Assembly: GCF_003945595.2 (NCBI RefSeq)
Contig: NW_024103873.1
Coordinates: forward strand, 1,896,359 to 1,960,358
Length of the DNA stretch: 64,000 bases
Direction: 5' to 3'
Source of the DNA: Pipra filicauda
Taxonomy: Eukaryota > Chordata > Aves > Passeriformes > Pipridae
Shown: positions 54,866-64,000 of the stretch, piece by piece
Position numbering within the stretch: position 1 is the stretch's first letter
Layout: every line of letters begins with the position of its first letter
Position numbers and translations under genes: made by a program
Notes under the pieces: generated by a model
Told to the model about the DNA's origin: nothing
The model's database searches: none
What the model saw: the letters and a program-made list of their open reading frames with translations, nothing else

Positions 54866-57800
54866 TTTGAGGGAGGCTGTTTTTTGGTAGGTTGTTGTTT
54901 TAGTTTTGGTGGGGTTTTTTTGTCTGAAGCGTTATCTGCCAAACTGAGGCAGCTTTTGCCACTGGTTTATTGGGGTGGTTTTCCCTCAGAATTCACTCTG
55001 GTGATGGAAGCTGGAGATTTCTCCCTATGTTTGTGCACATACTCACTTGTTTTTCTTGTGAAGCTTTATCATTCACTCTTTATTTCTTCACTTGCTAAAT
55101 ACAATGACACAAAACTACTTAAGGTTTAAGGCATGAGCCGTTAGTTGCTTGTTCTCTGTCAGGCACCAGATGTAGCAAGGCCAGAGCACTTCAGTTGAGG
55201 GCCAAGTCCAAGCTTGTCCCACAAGGAGCTGATTCCTGGGGGAATGTGGTCCCTGCAGCTGGGAACACCCAGGTGTGACCCTGCAGGATGCTGAGAGGCT
55301 GCTGAGGTGTTTGTCATGCCAGGTATGTAGGAACTGATGATTGTGTAACTCAGATTTAGTTCTCTGAAGCTTTCTACCTCTGTGCTTCTGTGGTCTCCTT
55401 TGTTCTCAGACACCCTTAATTCCGTGTTTAATTCCATGTGCAGTGCTCTGTGGAGCAGTGGACTGTGAAAAGCAGTGCTTGGGATACAGCTCTGCACAAA
55501 TAGGGGGTGAATGATGGCTCATTTTCTGGGAGAAAACATTCTGTATTTTGATTATGTTTCTGTAATAAGCTTTGAAAAGGCTGGAATGCCAAGCACTGGT
55601 GTGAGAGGGAGGCTCTGGATCCTCTGCACTTGGATAACCACTGGAACCATGCCTGGCTCCCCTCACACCCTGCACACACAGACACACCTTGGCTGTAGAC
55701 TTGGTTTATTTTTCCCCTCGAAATCCCTCCTATCTGTTGTTCCCATGACCCTCAGGGGGGCTTGGTGGTGGCAGGAGGTTTGAGGGTGGTTTCCTCTGCT
55801 GCCATTGGAATACTCACTGAGGGGATGGGGAAGGGGGTTTTCAAAAGGATTTTCTCAGCTGTCACTTAACTTCATAAGGTCTTTGAGTTTTTGGCTGAGT
55901 CTTTTGGATTGTCTCAACTAAAAATCTTGTTATGTTGGTACTGTTTGAATCCAAAATAGGCATATTTTTGGGATTGTGTGTATATAATCAAATGTAAGCT
56001 AATATAATCAAGGTAAGTCAGGAGTAAAATTAGCAGTAATTTCATTTCCTTGTTGATGATGCTGTTCCATCTGCCTGACCCGTGTGATGTTTGCCATGTG
56101 GAAGTCCAGGACACTTTCCAGGTTGCAAACAAGTGTGATGTGGGTTGCTGAGGAATCCTGCCATGAATCCAGCACAGTGAGTGAGCAGAGTCTACAGGAC
56201 GTGGCTTCCAGGGTGGGTGGGGGCCTAGGGTGGTTCTGTACCTTGGGTCATGTTTTCTATGCGTTTCTCTGTTTTGAAGAGAAAACTCTGGTTGGGATTA
56301 TGGAAAATGGTTACAAGTATCGACAGGGTATGCTTTTGAGAGCTAGAGCAAAGGAAATGACATTTAATGATAATTTGCTACATTTACCCCATTCCTTGGT
56401 TGTAGCTTCCTGCAGGAATTAATCCAGTGGTTGCTGCCCCAGGGGATTATTTTTCTCCTCTGCCACCATCCTCCTCTGCCCTGAGATGTGGGAACAGGGC
56501 TGGGGAAGAGCTGGTGTGTGTCTGGGGAGGGGAGGGGTGGGATGTGCACCCTTTGGGACAGGAGGAGTGTCCTGCAGGCAGCAGGACTGAGGGATCACAG
56601 CACATGGAGCACAGACTCATTCCCAAGCCATTGTTGCACCATCACAAGCAGAGCCTGTAATATTGCAGTTTTCATATATTTCAGTTAACAGGTAGAACCA
56701 CATAGGCCATTTGCACACTGGGTCTGAAACATGTTCAAATGCTCTTTGTTTTATAATAATGCTCTTTTTGTACGTGCTGCAGTTCATTTGTTCCTCCCAC
56801 TGTCACCTTGAATTGCTCTGTGAGGCTGGTGAGGGGCAGCCCTGTCTCCTCTCTGACTCTTCCTCTCTCTGCCTTTTGGGACAACTTTTCTGACAAATCT
56901 TGTTGCTTGCAAACATTTGCAAAGAATAAAATTCAATTTGTTTCAAAACTCCCCTGTTCTTTTGCTGATTGCTGGGAAGGGAAAAAGGCAATGCTTGGGT
57001 TTATGTTGTGTTTTAAACGGGTTGGCTGCAAAAGTCATGTGGAATGAAAGAGTTTTGGCTTCAAAGTCTGTGCAGGCTGGACTGGCACAGACTAATTAAT
57101 CAACTAATCTGTTGTAGAGCAAGTATTTTACTTGACCATGTGTGTATCAAACTGCTTCATCTCTTCTGACATTTAAATAGTCCATACTCTGTAAAATATA
57201 AAGTGTTTACTCAAACAAACAAACATATCATTTTTCCAGAGCTCAAGCTGGCACTGCTTGCTTTAAAAAATGTGATTATTTTGTTTTCATGCCCTTTCCT
57301 TTTAGCAGGGGTTAATTCCTGTGGAAGATAACAAACAGAGATGCTCCACAGACCGAGGGGAACCCTGAAGCACAAGATGGTTTTTCAAGGAGCTGTTTGA
57401 ACGCAAGAATTCCAAGCAGGACTGGTAAGGAAGGTGCTTTCAGACTCATCTGGTTGTGCTGTTTTTCATGAGCGCTGGAGATTTGTAGCAGGACCCTCTG
57501 CCAAGCTGGGAGAAAATCAGCTCAGACTTGGCCTTACTGGAAGTCACCAGTGATGGATGGAGGGCAGAGAGAAGCTGAGACCAGCTTGGCCAAAACATCT
57601 CAAATTAAACCCAGCACAAGGCAGCCTGAGTCAGATGCTTCCAGACCAAGGCTGTTTTTGGGTGAGTAACATCACTCTCTTAATTACCTAGTGGTAATTA
57701 AGCTGGCTTTGAAAGGATTGATTTAATTACCAGTGCACTCACAAGGAGTTGTAACTGTGTGTGCTGTGCAGTAAAAAGTTCTGGTTAAAGCTTTTTCAGT

Positions 57801-58574
57801 CTAATCATTATCAGCATCCATTTCAATAAATCATCCCTTTCTGTTAATATGTTTAGTTTGTCACTCTTAATCCTGAAGGACAAAGCTGTCTGAAGGTTCA
57901 GTGACACCTCTACAATCCTTTAGACATAAACCACTGACTAAAGCTGGGCCTAGGACTGGATCCAGGCACAGCCAGCCCCTCTGAGGGCTGAGAACCAGCT
58001 GCAAATTAAACCTTGTGACTCACAGGAGCGTCTCCCTGCTGAACTTTGTCCAAAGTGTCCAGTTGGTCCATGACAGGACTCAGTTTTAAGCTTTTGTCCT
58101 TAAAAACCCTCTTTCCAAGTGCAGTTTGACCCCGACAGCAATTTTGGGTAAGGTTAATGTGTTAATTTTAATTAATTCATTTTATCACCTCCCCAGCCAT
58201 TGCCCTAAAGATGCAGGTTTAAGTTCTTTAAAGGAATCCACCACAGCACTTCATTTTATCACTCGTCTCCCTCCCAAGATTTCTGGAGCTCAATAAATTG
58301 CACAAAGGAGGCTTCCATTTAATTACATCATTAAATTAAGCACCATCATGTTCTCATGAGATTTGCCTTATTAACAAACAGCACTTTTTCTCTTCCCTTG
58401 CCTCTTCCTCAGGCTCCCAAGTACCTTCAGAATAATTTATTTACAGGAACCGACTTCCTAGGAAAAGAAAAGGCAGCTGGGAAGTTGTATGAAAACCAGA
58501 AACTGTGCTGATTTCTTTCAGCAGTGCTCCAGTATTGCCATCTAGTGTTGTAAAATGATATCCAAGGAAAATGA
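54866..58574. other. Convergent intergenic region between CRBN and TRNT1 3' ends
   Basis: 3.7 kb of unique sequence. It contains a possible distal CRBN polyadenylation signal (56925) and exon-like blocks near 57309-57424 and 57494-57660. No open reading frame with recognisable homology. Confidence 0.5.
56925..56930 (+). promoter_or_regulatory. Possible distal CRBN polyadenylation signal
   Basis: A second AATAAA 3.1 kb after the CRBN stop with a moderately T-rich downstream stretch. It would give a long 3'UTR form. There is no transcript evidence for its use. Confidence 0.3.
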
Positions 58575-59467
58575 AATCCAAAGGATTTTATTAGTTACCA
58601 TGGTTTTGTAGGAAAACTTCAACCTGCAATAAAGTTTATACACACAAGGGCTGCTCTCAATAAGAGTTATTTTTTTGTTTTTTAACAGTACACCAAAAAA
58701 GGCAGGGATAGTAAGACTCATTCATGGAGACAGCAGTGCTCCAAAAACCCAACTTCCCAAGGCAAGGAACCTGGATCTCCACCCAATTAATGCTAATTAA
58801 CATTAATAATTTGTTTCACACACTGTAGAACCCTCCACCAGCTCTCCGTGGATTTAATTACTCAGTGGTAAGTTACTGAAAAGCTACTGAAGAGACAAGA
58901 AGTCCATGATACTGACTCAGCCCAGTCATCCTTTTAATCTAGAATTGATTCTGGAGTTCTGGAAAATAAAAATACTTCTAGGAAACAGACTGGTTTTCCA
59001 TGGTAAGACTGTTTGGGAACTGCTGGAGTGTTTCCATCTGGTATCCAGCTTTAACTACAAAGAGTTAAATTACAGCTCATTATTTCCAGACACTGTCACT
59101 CTCTTAGGCACAAAAAACCCTCCATGATTTTATCTAGAGGATACAAACACCTTTTTTTGAAGATTTGAGGTTTGTTTTTTTTTTTAGATATAGCAAAGTC
59201 AGAATGAGAAAAACCTTGCTGTCACCTCTAGTGCCTCAAAGTCATGATAAAGCAGCAAATATTTAATCACTAAACACGACAGAGAGAGGTAGAAAATGTG
59301 GAATTTGGCAAATAATGTAATTATTACACAATTAAACCTCTCCTTGCAGAAATGATGGATTAGTTACTGAAGGTGTTAAATGTCACAGAAGCTCTACTAG
59401 CTGTGAGGGACGAGATACTCCAAGTTACACTCAGATCAGGGCACAAACAGTTCTGTTATTATTCATT
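58575..59467 (-). other. TRNT1: TRNT1 3' untranslated region
   Basis: From the TAA to just past an AATAAA on the minus strand. It includes A/T tracts but no other recognisable feature. The cleavage point is inferred. Confidence 0.5.
58587..58592 (-). promoter_or_regulatory. TRNT1: Polyadenylation signal for TRNT1
   Basis: Minus-strand AATAAA about 880 bases after the TRNT1 stop, followed by T-rich sequence. I saw no other minus-strand AATAAA between it and the stop. Confidence 0.55.
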
Positions 59468-59716
59468 TTACACCCTCTTCAGGCAGCTCAGCAGTTCCTC
59501 TTTATCCATGTGGTATCCACTCTTTTTCCACTCATCCCTCAGCTGCTGCAGGGCTGTTCCAATTTCCTTCCCAGAAGTCACCCCCATCTTCCGTAAGTCA
59601 TGGCCACTGACAGGGAAAGTGGGAACAGTCCATTCCTGCATCTCCTTTAAAAGCTGCTCTTCTCCTTGGTACTTCAGGAGCTCGAAGATCTTGGAATTTA
59701 TGTTAGCTTCCCTAGA
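59468..59716 (-). CDS. TRNT1: TRNT1 coding exon 7 (last)
   Basis: Acceptor TCCCAG|TCTAGG. Encodes the last 82 residues: [58 protein letters not shown] at 59470-59468. The last residues (LKRV) differ from human IKKT. Confidence 0.96.
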   Translation of the reverse strand, partial: SREANINSKIFELLKYQGEEQLLKEMQEWTVPTFPVSGHDLRKMGVTSGKEIGTALQQLRDEWKKSGYHMDKEELLSCLKRV

Positions 59717-62700
59717 CTGGGAGAGAACAGGGGAAAAAGAGAGGATTCACTGGGAAGCAGCAGAAAACAGCTCCAACTGTGCTACTCCCATCACACCTCA
59801 TCAGGCCAGATCTGGATGAGTTGGATCCAGGGAAACAAGGATCTCTCTCTCCTGCCTCACAAGTGTTAAAACTCAGTGCTAACATTTTTCAGCCTGACTG
59901 AAAGGCTTTCAACTGCTAAAAATATGGTGGGTTGGTTTGCTTGTTTGTTATAAATTTCTTAAAAATGAATTTAAAGCCTCAGTATCTTGGATGGAAAAGA
60001 AAAAAAAGCTTTTGAAGCCAAGCAGAAATGTCTGCTGTTCATCCTTTTGCAGAACTAGACTCTACCAAAGGAAGAGAATCTTTTTATACCAAAGTTTCTG
60101 CTTTATGTGCCAGAGACATGCCAGGACATTTGCAATAGCTCTTGATTTCTGGTTCCCCGTCCAGAGGAAAAACAAGGGGGGAAAAAAAAGAATAATAAAA
60201 TCACAGAATGGGTTGGCTTGGAAGGGACCTTAAAGGGATCTCTCAGGTTGCTCCAAGTCCCAACCCAACCTGGCCTTGTTTGAAAAACAAACCACCCAAC
60301 CCCAGCTGACTTAACTGGAACTGGTATCAATAATATTTATACATGAAAGTTACTCCTCCATTTTCTGTGACAATATTACAGTGGCAGCAATCCAAAGCTG
60401 GCTCATAATTTTTATCAGTGCATGCCATCCTTGTGAGAAAAATATCATGGCCTTTAAAACACTGGCAAAAAACTGGTTAAGCCTAAGAAAGAAGCCTGCT
60501 GTGAAATGGCTCTCGGCTCTTTTAGGCTCTTTCTTTCCACTAGGCCTTGTCATCTCTGCTGCTCTGTACAACTGGAAATTCAGTTTCCTGGGAAGACCAA
60601 ACAAAAACCATAGGAAACACTCACATCCATCAAAAAGTCCTGGTATGGCCTCAGTGGTTCTGGTCCCGTGGCCTTGCTCAGTTCCTGCCGGTGCTTCACT
60701 AAGAAAAGGCCCAGGTTCTTTTCTTCTTTGGAGATTTTCAGCCTCAGGTCAAGGTTGGTGACATCATCCTTCCCCTTGAACAAGGATGTCAGGACAGTCA
60801 TGGGTTTTGGAGACAGATTCTGAATGTTTTTAGTGACTCTGGCAAATTCCTCTAAATTCCCATCAAGTGGGAGCCCTAAAGGGATCCACAAAGAAATGCA
60901 AGAAAGCATTAATAAGAAATGTGGATGTTGTTAACACAAGGAAAAAAAATCAAATCTAATTTCTTTCTGAGCGAAACCAAGTTTTATCTCAGTTTGCCAC
61001 ACTGCAATTCCTGTTTGTCTATGATATAGGAGTAAGAAATCAATTTTCACCTTACCTATGTACTGGGCAATATCCAGCTCATACATAAGTTGAACCAAAT
61101 GATTTACATGGTTTCCGAGAAGAATTTTTTTCAGTTCCACCCAAATCCTTTCTCCTGATATTCCAGCCAAACCTTTGGCATTTTCTTTAATTGCTTGCAG
61201 TGTAGCAGGTTCATGATCTCCAGCTTTCTCTGCAATTCTTCCATAAAATCTGCCAAATACACCCCCTGGATGTTAGATTAGGAACAACTATTGCACTTAC
61301 AATCACAAAATCGTTTAGGTTGGAAAGGAAATATGACAACTACAACTCTTTTTACACCACTGATCTCTTTTTGCATATTTTTGAAACCTTCTACAGTTCA
61401 TTTCCTCATCTGGGAAAGGCAAAACCTCTTACCTGAAATATCTGAGGATTCGTAAATAATCTTCTTGTATTCTCTCACTTGCCTTCCCTACAAATCTGAT
61501 TTTCTTGCTTTTCAAGTCTTCATAGCCATTAAAAAAATCATACAGTGTCCCATCCAAACCTAGAAAAAGAAGGAAAAACCCCCAGAAAAATATGAATTTA
61601 AGAATGTGGTTGACATAATTAAACACTATAATTTGAAAATACAGAAGGGAAGTTGTGTGAGTTGAGCTGGTTTGTCAGATCACCTCACATATTTGCACAG
61701 GAGAATCAAACAAAATTGAAACAGACAGAATTCACTGGCTTATTTTGAAATATTATAGATATTTATAAATATAAATATTTAGAACACTTGCTACTGCATA
61801 CAACAGGAAAGGTAAATATTTGCTTTTCAAAGAACCTACCTAAAAACATGGAATTGACAGTGAGATCCCTCCTCTCAGCATCCTTGTGCCAGTCAGTGGT
61901 GAACTCCACCTCGGCGTGTCGTCCATCGGTGACAACATCTATTCGAAGAGTGGTAATTTCAAAATTCTGTTCATGGAGCTGCAAATCCCACAGACATCGT
62001 TACTTCAGCACAGCCAGGCAGGGAAAAACCTAAAACCTTGTGTTATTTTTTTCAGCCTCCTGTTTGCAGACAGCAAGCGGGCAAAGCAACGTGTGCCATG
62101 TTTTCCTACAGAGCAGACAACTGAGAAATATGAACCCCTGAAGACAATCCTTGCATTATTTATTTTCTAAAGAGCCTGCAGAAATATTCCTGCAGACCAA
62201 GGCAGAAGAAACATGACCTGGGAAATCAGGACAACTTGCCCACATTATCTGAACATGTGGGTGGTCTACATCATCTTTTCAGGTGATGACACAGCAGCAT
62301 GAATGGGTTGCATGCATTAAAATATGGTGATTATTTGAATTCTACAGTGAAGAAGCAAAAAAATCACTCCATGCTTTAGAAGAGGGTCTCATTTAAACCC
62401 CTGCTGTGAGGTTTTAACAAAGAAAGAGCACACTAACAGCTTTCTACTGGACATGCAGCACATCCACAGACATTCAGATGTTTGGAAAAGACCCCAGTCA
62501 AACCCCAAACCAACCCTGGCAGTGATGGTTCCGTGTTTCTCTCCTTTGTTGTTGATCAGACGAACTCCAGCTGAGGTGAACATCTCCTTCATCTCTGCAG
62601 GGGTGGCTGTCGTGGCAAAGTCGATGTCCTGCGGTGTCACCCCACTGAGCAGATCCCTCACGGCACCCCCTGCTATCCTCAGCTCATAGTTCTTCTTCTC

Positions 62701-63914
62701 AAACAGCTCTGGGAAGGAAAGGAAAACCATAAAGCACCATCTCACATAAACCCAGAGCACAGTGTCAGCCCTAACCTGCCTTCTCACAGATCAGGATCAC
62801 AGATGTGGGAATACACACTCCAATGTGCAGGAAGCAGCAAGTACCTCACAGCTTCATGCAAAATGCACTGATTAGGGGCACAGCTGAGCACCCACAGGTA
62901 TTTTCCCTGTCATTTGATTTTTTTTTTCCTGGAGCATTTTTGACATAAATATTGGCAGGTTGCTGGGGGGTGCAGATCATTTTAGGGGCTGACAAGGGAA
63001 CAGTGCTTGGTTTACTCATGGCAGAGAGAGTGAACTGTGAACCAAACTTCTCCAGGAACAATACAGAATCATGGAATCACAGCCCACAGAGGGGACACCG
63101 AGCTCTGCCTCGTCCCTTGAGACAGGCTGGGAGAGCTGGGGGTGTCCAGCCTAGGGAAGAGAAGGCTCTGGGAGACCTTAGACCCTTCCAGTGCCTAAAT
63201 GGGCTTACAAAAAGGTGTGGGGGGGGACTTTTTATGGGGCATGGAGTGACAGGACAAGGAACAATGGCCTTAAGCTGAAGGTAAGATTTAGACTGGATAT
63301 TGGGAAGAAATTCTTGCTGGTGAGGGTGGTGAGGCCTTGGCACATGTTGCCCAGAGAAGCTGTGGCTGCCCCATCCCTGGGGCAATAAACATGTATAAAC
63401 AGAGTTAACACACTGAATAAATATATATTGTCTCTACATGGACTCCCTTTGATATCCAAGGAGTGCAGTCAGCAACTAAAGGAGTATTAGTGCAAACAAT
63501 ACAAGTATTATTATTATCAGGGCAAGTAATTATAAGGGCAGGGGGGATGGCTTCAAACTAAGAGAGGGGCAATTAAAGTACATACTAGGAAGGAATCCTT
63601 CCCTGTGAGGGTGGGGAGGCCCTGGCACAGGTTGCCCAGAGAAGCTGTGACTGCCCCATCCCTGGAAGTGTCCAAGGCCAGGTTGGACGGGGCTTGGAGC
63701 AACCTGGGCTGGTGGAAGGTGTCCCTGCCCATGGCAGAGCGTGGTACTGGATGGGCTTTAGGTCCCTCCCAACCCAGACCATTTAATGACTCGTCTCCTT
63801 GCTCAGAAACACCCCCAGGCACCCCACGAACACCGCGGTCCCCCCGCACTCACCGGCCACGCTGCGCAGCCCGGGCGTGAAGAGCGCCTGGAACTGCGGC
63901 GCCTGCAGCCTCAT
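59468..63914 (-). CDS. TRNT1: CCA-adding tRNA nucleotidyltransferase 1; 7 coding exons
   Basis: Minus-strand join: 63914-63854, 62708-62515, 61978-61840, 61559-61433, 61249-61056, 60875-60625, 59716-59468; 1215 nt, 404 residues from the first ATG. That ATG aligns with the internal Met30 of human TRNT1, whose remainder is 405 residues. The enzyme adds CCA to tRNA 3' ends in nucleus/cytosol and mitochondria, without a nucleic-acid template. The class II nucleotidyltransferase head shows GGAVRD (34-39) and catalytic DxD (D48, D50), then RRD (121-123), [10 protein letters not shown] (about 130-139) and the nucleotide-selecting EDYLR (164-168). The remainder matches the human neck, body and tail. 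The frame is open upstream of this ATG to the window edge and is Arg-rich, so a longer mitochondrial form probably starts outside. All junctions are GT-AG; the donor of exon 2 (GTTGGT) is weak. Convergent with CRBN. Confidence 0.96.
60196..60280 (-). mobile_element. CR1 3' relic in TRNT1 intron 6
   Basis: aatcacagaatgggttggct, tggaagggaccttaaaggga, then ggttgctccaagtcccaacc. It matches an inverted CR1 end (sense to TRNT1) with an internal deletion. Confidence 0.85.
60625..60875 (-). CDS. TRNT1: TRNT1 coding exon 6
   Basis: Acceptor CTTTAG|GGCTCC, donor ATGGAT|GTGAGT. Encodes the body segment with [29 protein letters not shown] and LRPYQDF, co-linear with human. Confidence 0.96.
61056..61249 (-). 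CDS. TRNT1: TRNT1 coding exon 5
   Basis: Acceptor TGGCAG|ATTTT, donor ACATAG|GTAAGG. Encodes [34 protein letters not shown] and [20 protein letters not shown] of the neck and body domains. Confidence 0.96.
61302..61336 (-). mobile_element. Possible short CR1 end in TRNT1 intron 4
   Basis: aatcacaaaatcgtttaggt followed by tggaaaggaa resembles the extreme 3' end of CR1. It is too short to be certain. Confidence 0.4.
61433..61559 (-). CDS. TRNT1: TRNT1 coding exon 4
   Basis: Acceptor TTCTAG|GTTTGG, donor TTCAG|GTAAGA. Encodes residues 132-174. Contains the flexible-loop [15 protein letters not shown] and the [10 protein letters not shown] nucleotide-recognition helix. Confidence 0.96.
61840..61978 (-). 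CDS. TRNT1: TRNT1 coding exon 3
   Basis: Acceptor TTTGCAG|CTCCAT, donor TTTAG|GTAGGT. Encodes residues 86-131: [14 protein letters not shown], the [12 protein letters not shown] block and [11 protein letters not shown], all strongly matching human. Confidence 0.96.
62515..62708 (-). CDS. TRNT1: TRNT1 coding exon 2
   Basis: Acceptor TTCCCAG|AGCTG. Encodes residues 21-85 with the catalytic GGAVRD and [10 protein letters not shown] motifs and EKHGTITAR. The donor reads GCCAGG|GTTGGT, a poor match to GTRAGT, but the frame and human alignment force this junction. Confidence 0.95.
63105..63381 (+). mobile_element. CR1 LINE fragment in TRNT1 intron 1
   Basis: Carries the more 5' CR1 part: gagagctgggggtgtccagc, agggaagagaaggctctggg, ggactttttatggggcatgg, ggatattgggaagaaattct, agaagctgtggctgccccat. 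It stops abruptly after that, lacking the CR1 3' tail. Confidence 0.92.
63539..63790 (+). mobile_element. Second CR1 LINE fragment in TRNT1 intron 1
   Basis: gggggatggcttcaaactaa, gaggccctggcacaggttgc, ggaaggtgtccctgcccatg, ggtccctcccaacccagacc. It ends about 60 bp from exon 1. It overlaps in content with the copy upstream, so the two are separate insertions and not one split element. Confidence 0.93.
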
Positions 63915-64000
63915 GGCTCCGCTCCCGCCGCTCCGCAGCCGCAGCCCGGCCCTGCGGGGCACAACCAGCACCTGAGCCCACACGGGTCCCCGCAGGTGCC
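63830..64000 (-). promoter_or_regulatory. TRNT1: CpG-rich 5' end of TRNT1, cut by window edge
   Basis: CpG density rises sharply around the first coding exon and continues to the window end. This fits a CpG-island promoter that extends beyond the window. Confidence 0.6.
63854..63914 (-). CDS. TRNT1: TRNT1 first coding exon in window
   Basis: ATG at 63914-63912 in context GAGCCATGA. Encodes residues 1-20 ([20 protein letters not shown]), matching human MKLQSPEFQSLF. Donor is GGCCG|GTGAGT. The frame continues open upstream to 64000 with codons rich in Arg, Leu and Gly and no acidic residue, typical of a mitochondrial presequence. No ATG is present there, so the true upstream start, if used, is beyond the window or in an upstream exon. 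Confidence 0.85.

Larger units (their letters stand above)
62709..63853 (-). other. TRNT1 intron 1
   Basis: 1.1 kb; about half is made of two CR1 fragments in antisense orientation to TRNT1. The approximately 150 bp between them (63382-63535) is AT-rich and not recognised. Confidence 0.8.

Noticed and set aside
63783..63983. TRNT1 start at 63983
   Set aside because: The codon there is GTG, not ATG; kept only as a possible part of an upstream-started presequence, and the CDS was begun at the ATG at 63914.

Overview
The window is a piece of a bird nuclear genome. Two multi-exon vertebrate genes with GT-AG introns can be read end to end or nearly so. The interspersed repeats are almost all short 3' fragments of CR1 LINEs, the dominant avian retrotransposon. 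The CR1 wording looks passerine-like, but I cannot prove the order or species from sequence alone.

Positions 1 to about 40,100 are a gene desert. I see no exon that I can defend there. It holds scattered CR1 fragments on both strands, a few simple or tandem repeats (palindromic ATATAT blocks, a 2 x 20 bp repeat, a 6 x 19 bp minisatellite, a long T tract), and AT-rich unique stretches that could be conserved non-coding elements. In mammals the region upstream of CRBN, towards LRRN1, is also gene-poor.

A CpG island at about 40,100-40,660 marks the promoter of CRBN (cereblon, plus strand). All 11 coding exons are present (40,407-53,818), giving 446 residues against 442 in human. The ends are in frame, every junction is GT-AG, the zinc-binding cysteines and the three pocket tryptophans are intact, and a polyadenylation signal lies at 54,841. 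Introns 2 and 5 carry antisense CR1 copies. One of those in intron 2 runs to within about 40 bp of the exon 3 acceptor.

TRNT1 (CCA-adding tRNA nucleotidyltransferase) lies on the minus strand, tail to tail with CRBN, the same arrangement as in mammals. Seven coding exons run from about 63,914 down to the stop at 59,468. The reading frame stays open from the first ATG to the window edge, so the start of the mitochondrial form probably lies outside the window. A second CpG-rich stretch at 63,830-64,000 is the TRNT1 promoter side, cut by the window end.

The two genes work in unrelated pathways: substrate receptor of the CRL4 ubiquitin ligase, and tRNA 3'-end maturation. Their adjacency is conserved synteny, not an operon. 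I found no mobile-element coding gene, tRNA, rRNA, CRISPR array or undescribed multi-gene system. The most interesting points are the isoleucine at the CRBN position that governs drug-induced neosubstrate degradation, the CR1 next to the exon 3 acceptor, an overlapping upstream ORF at the CRBN start, and splice-bounded blocks between the two genes.
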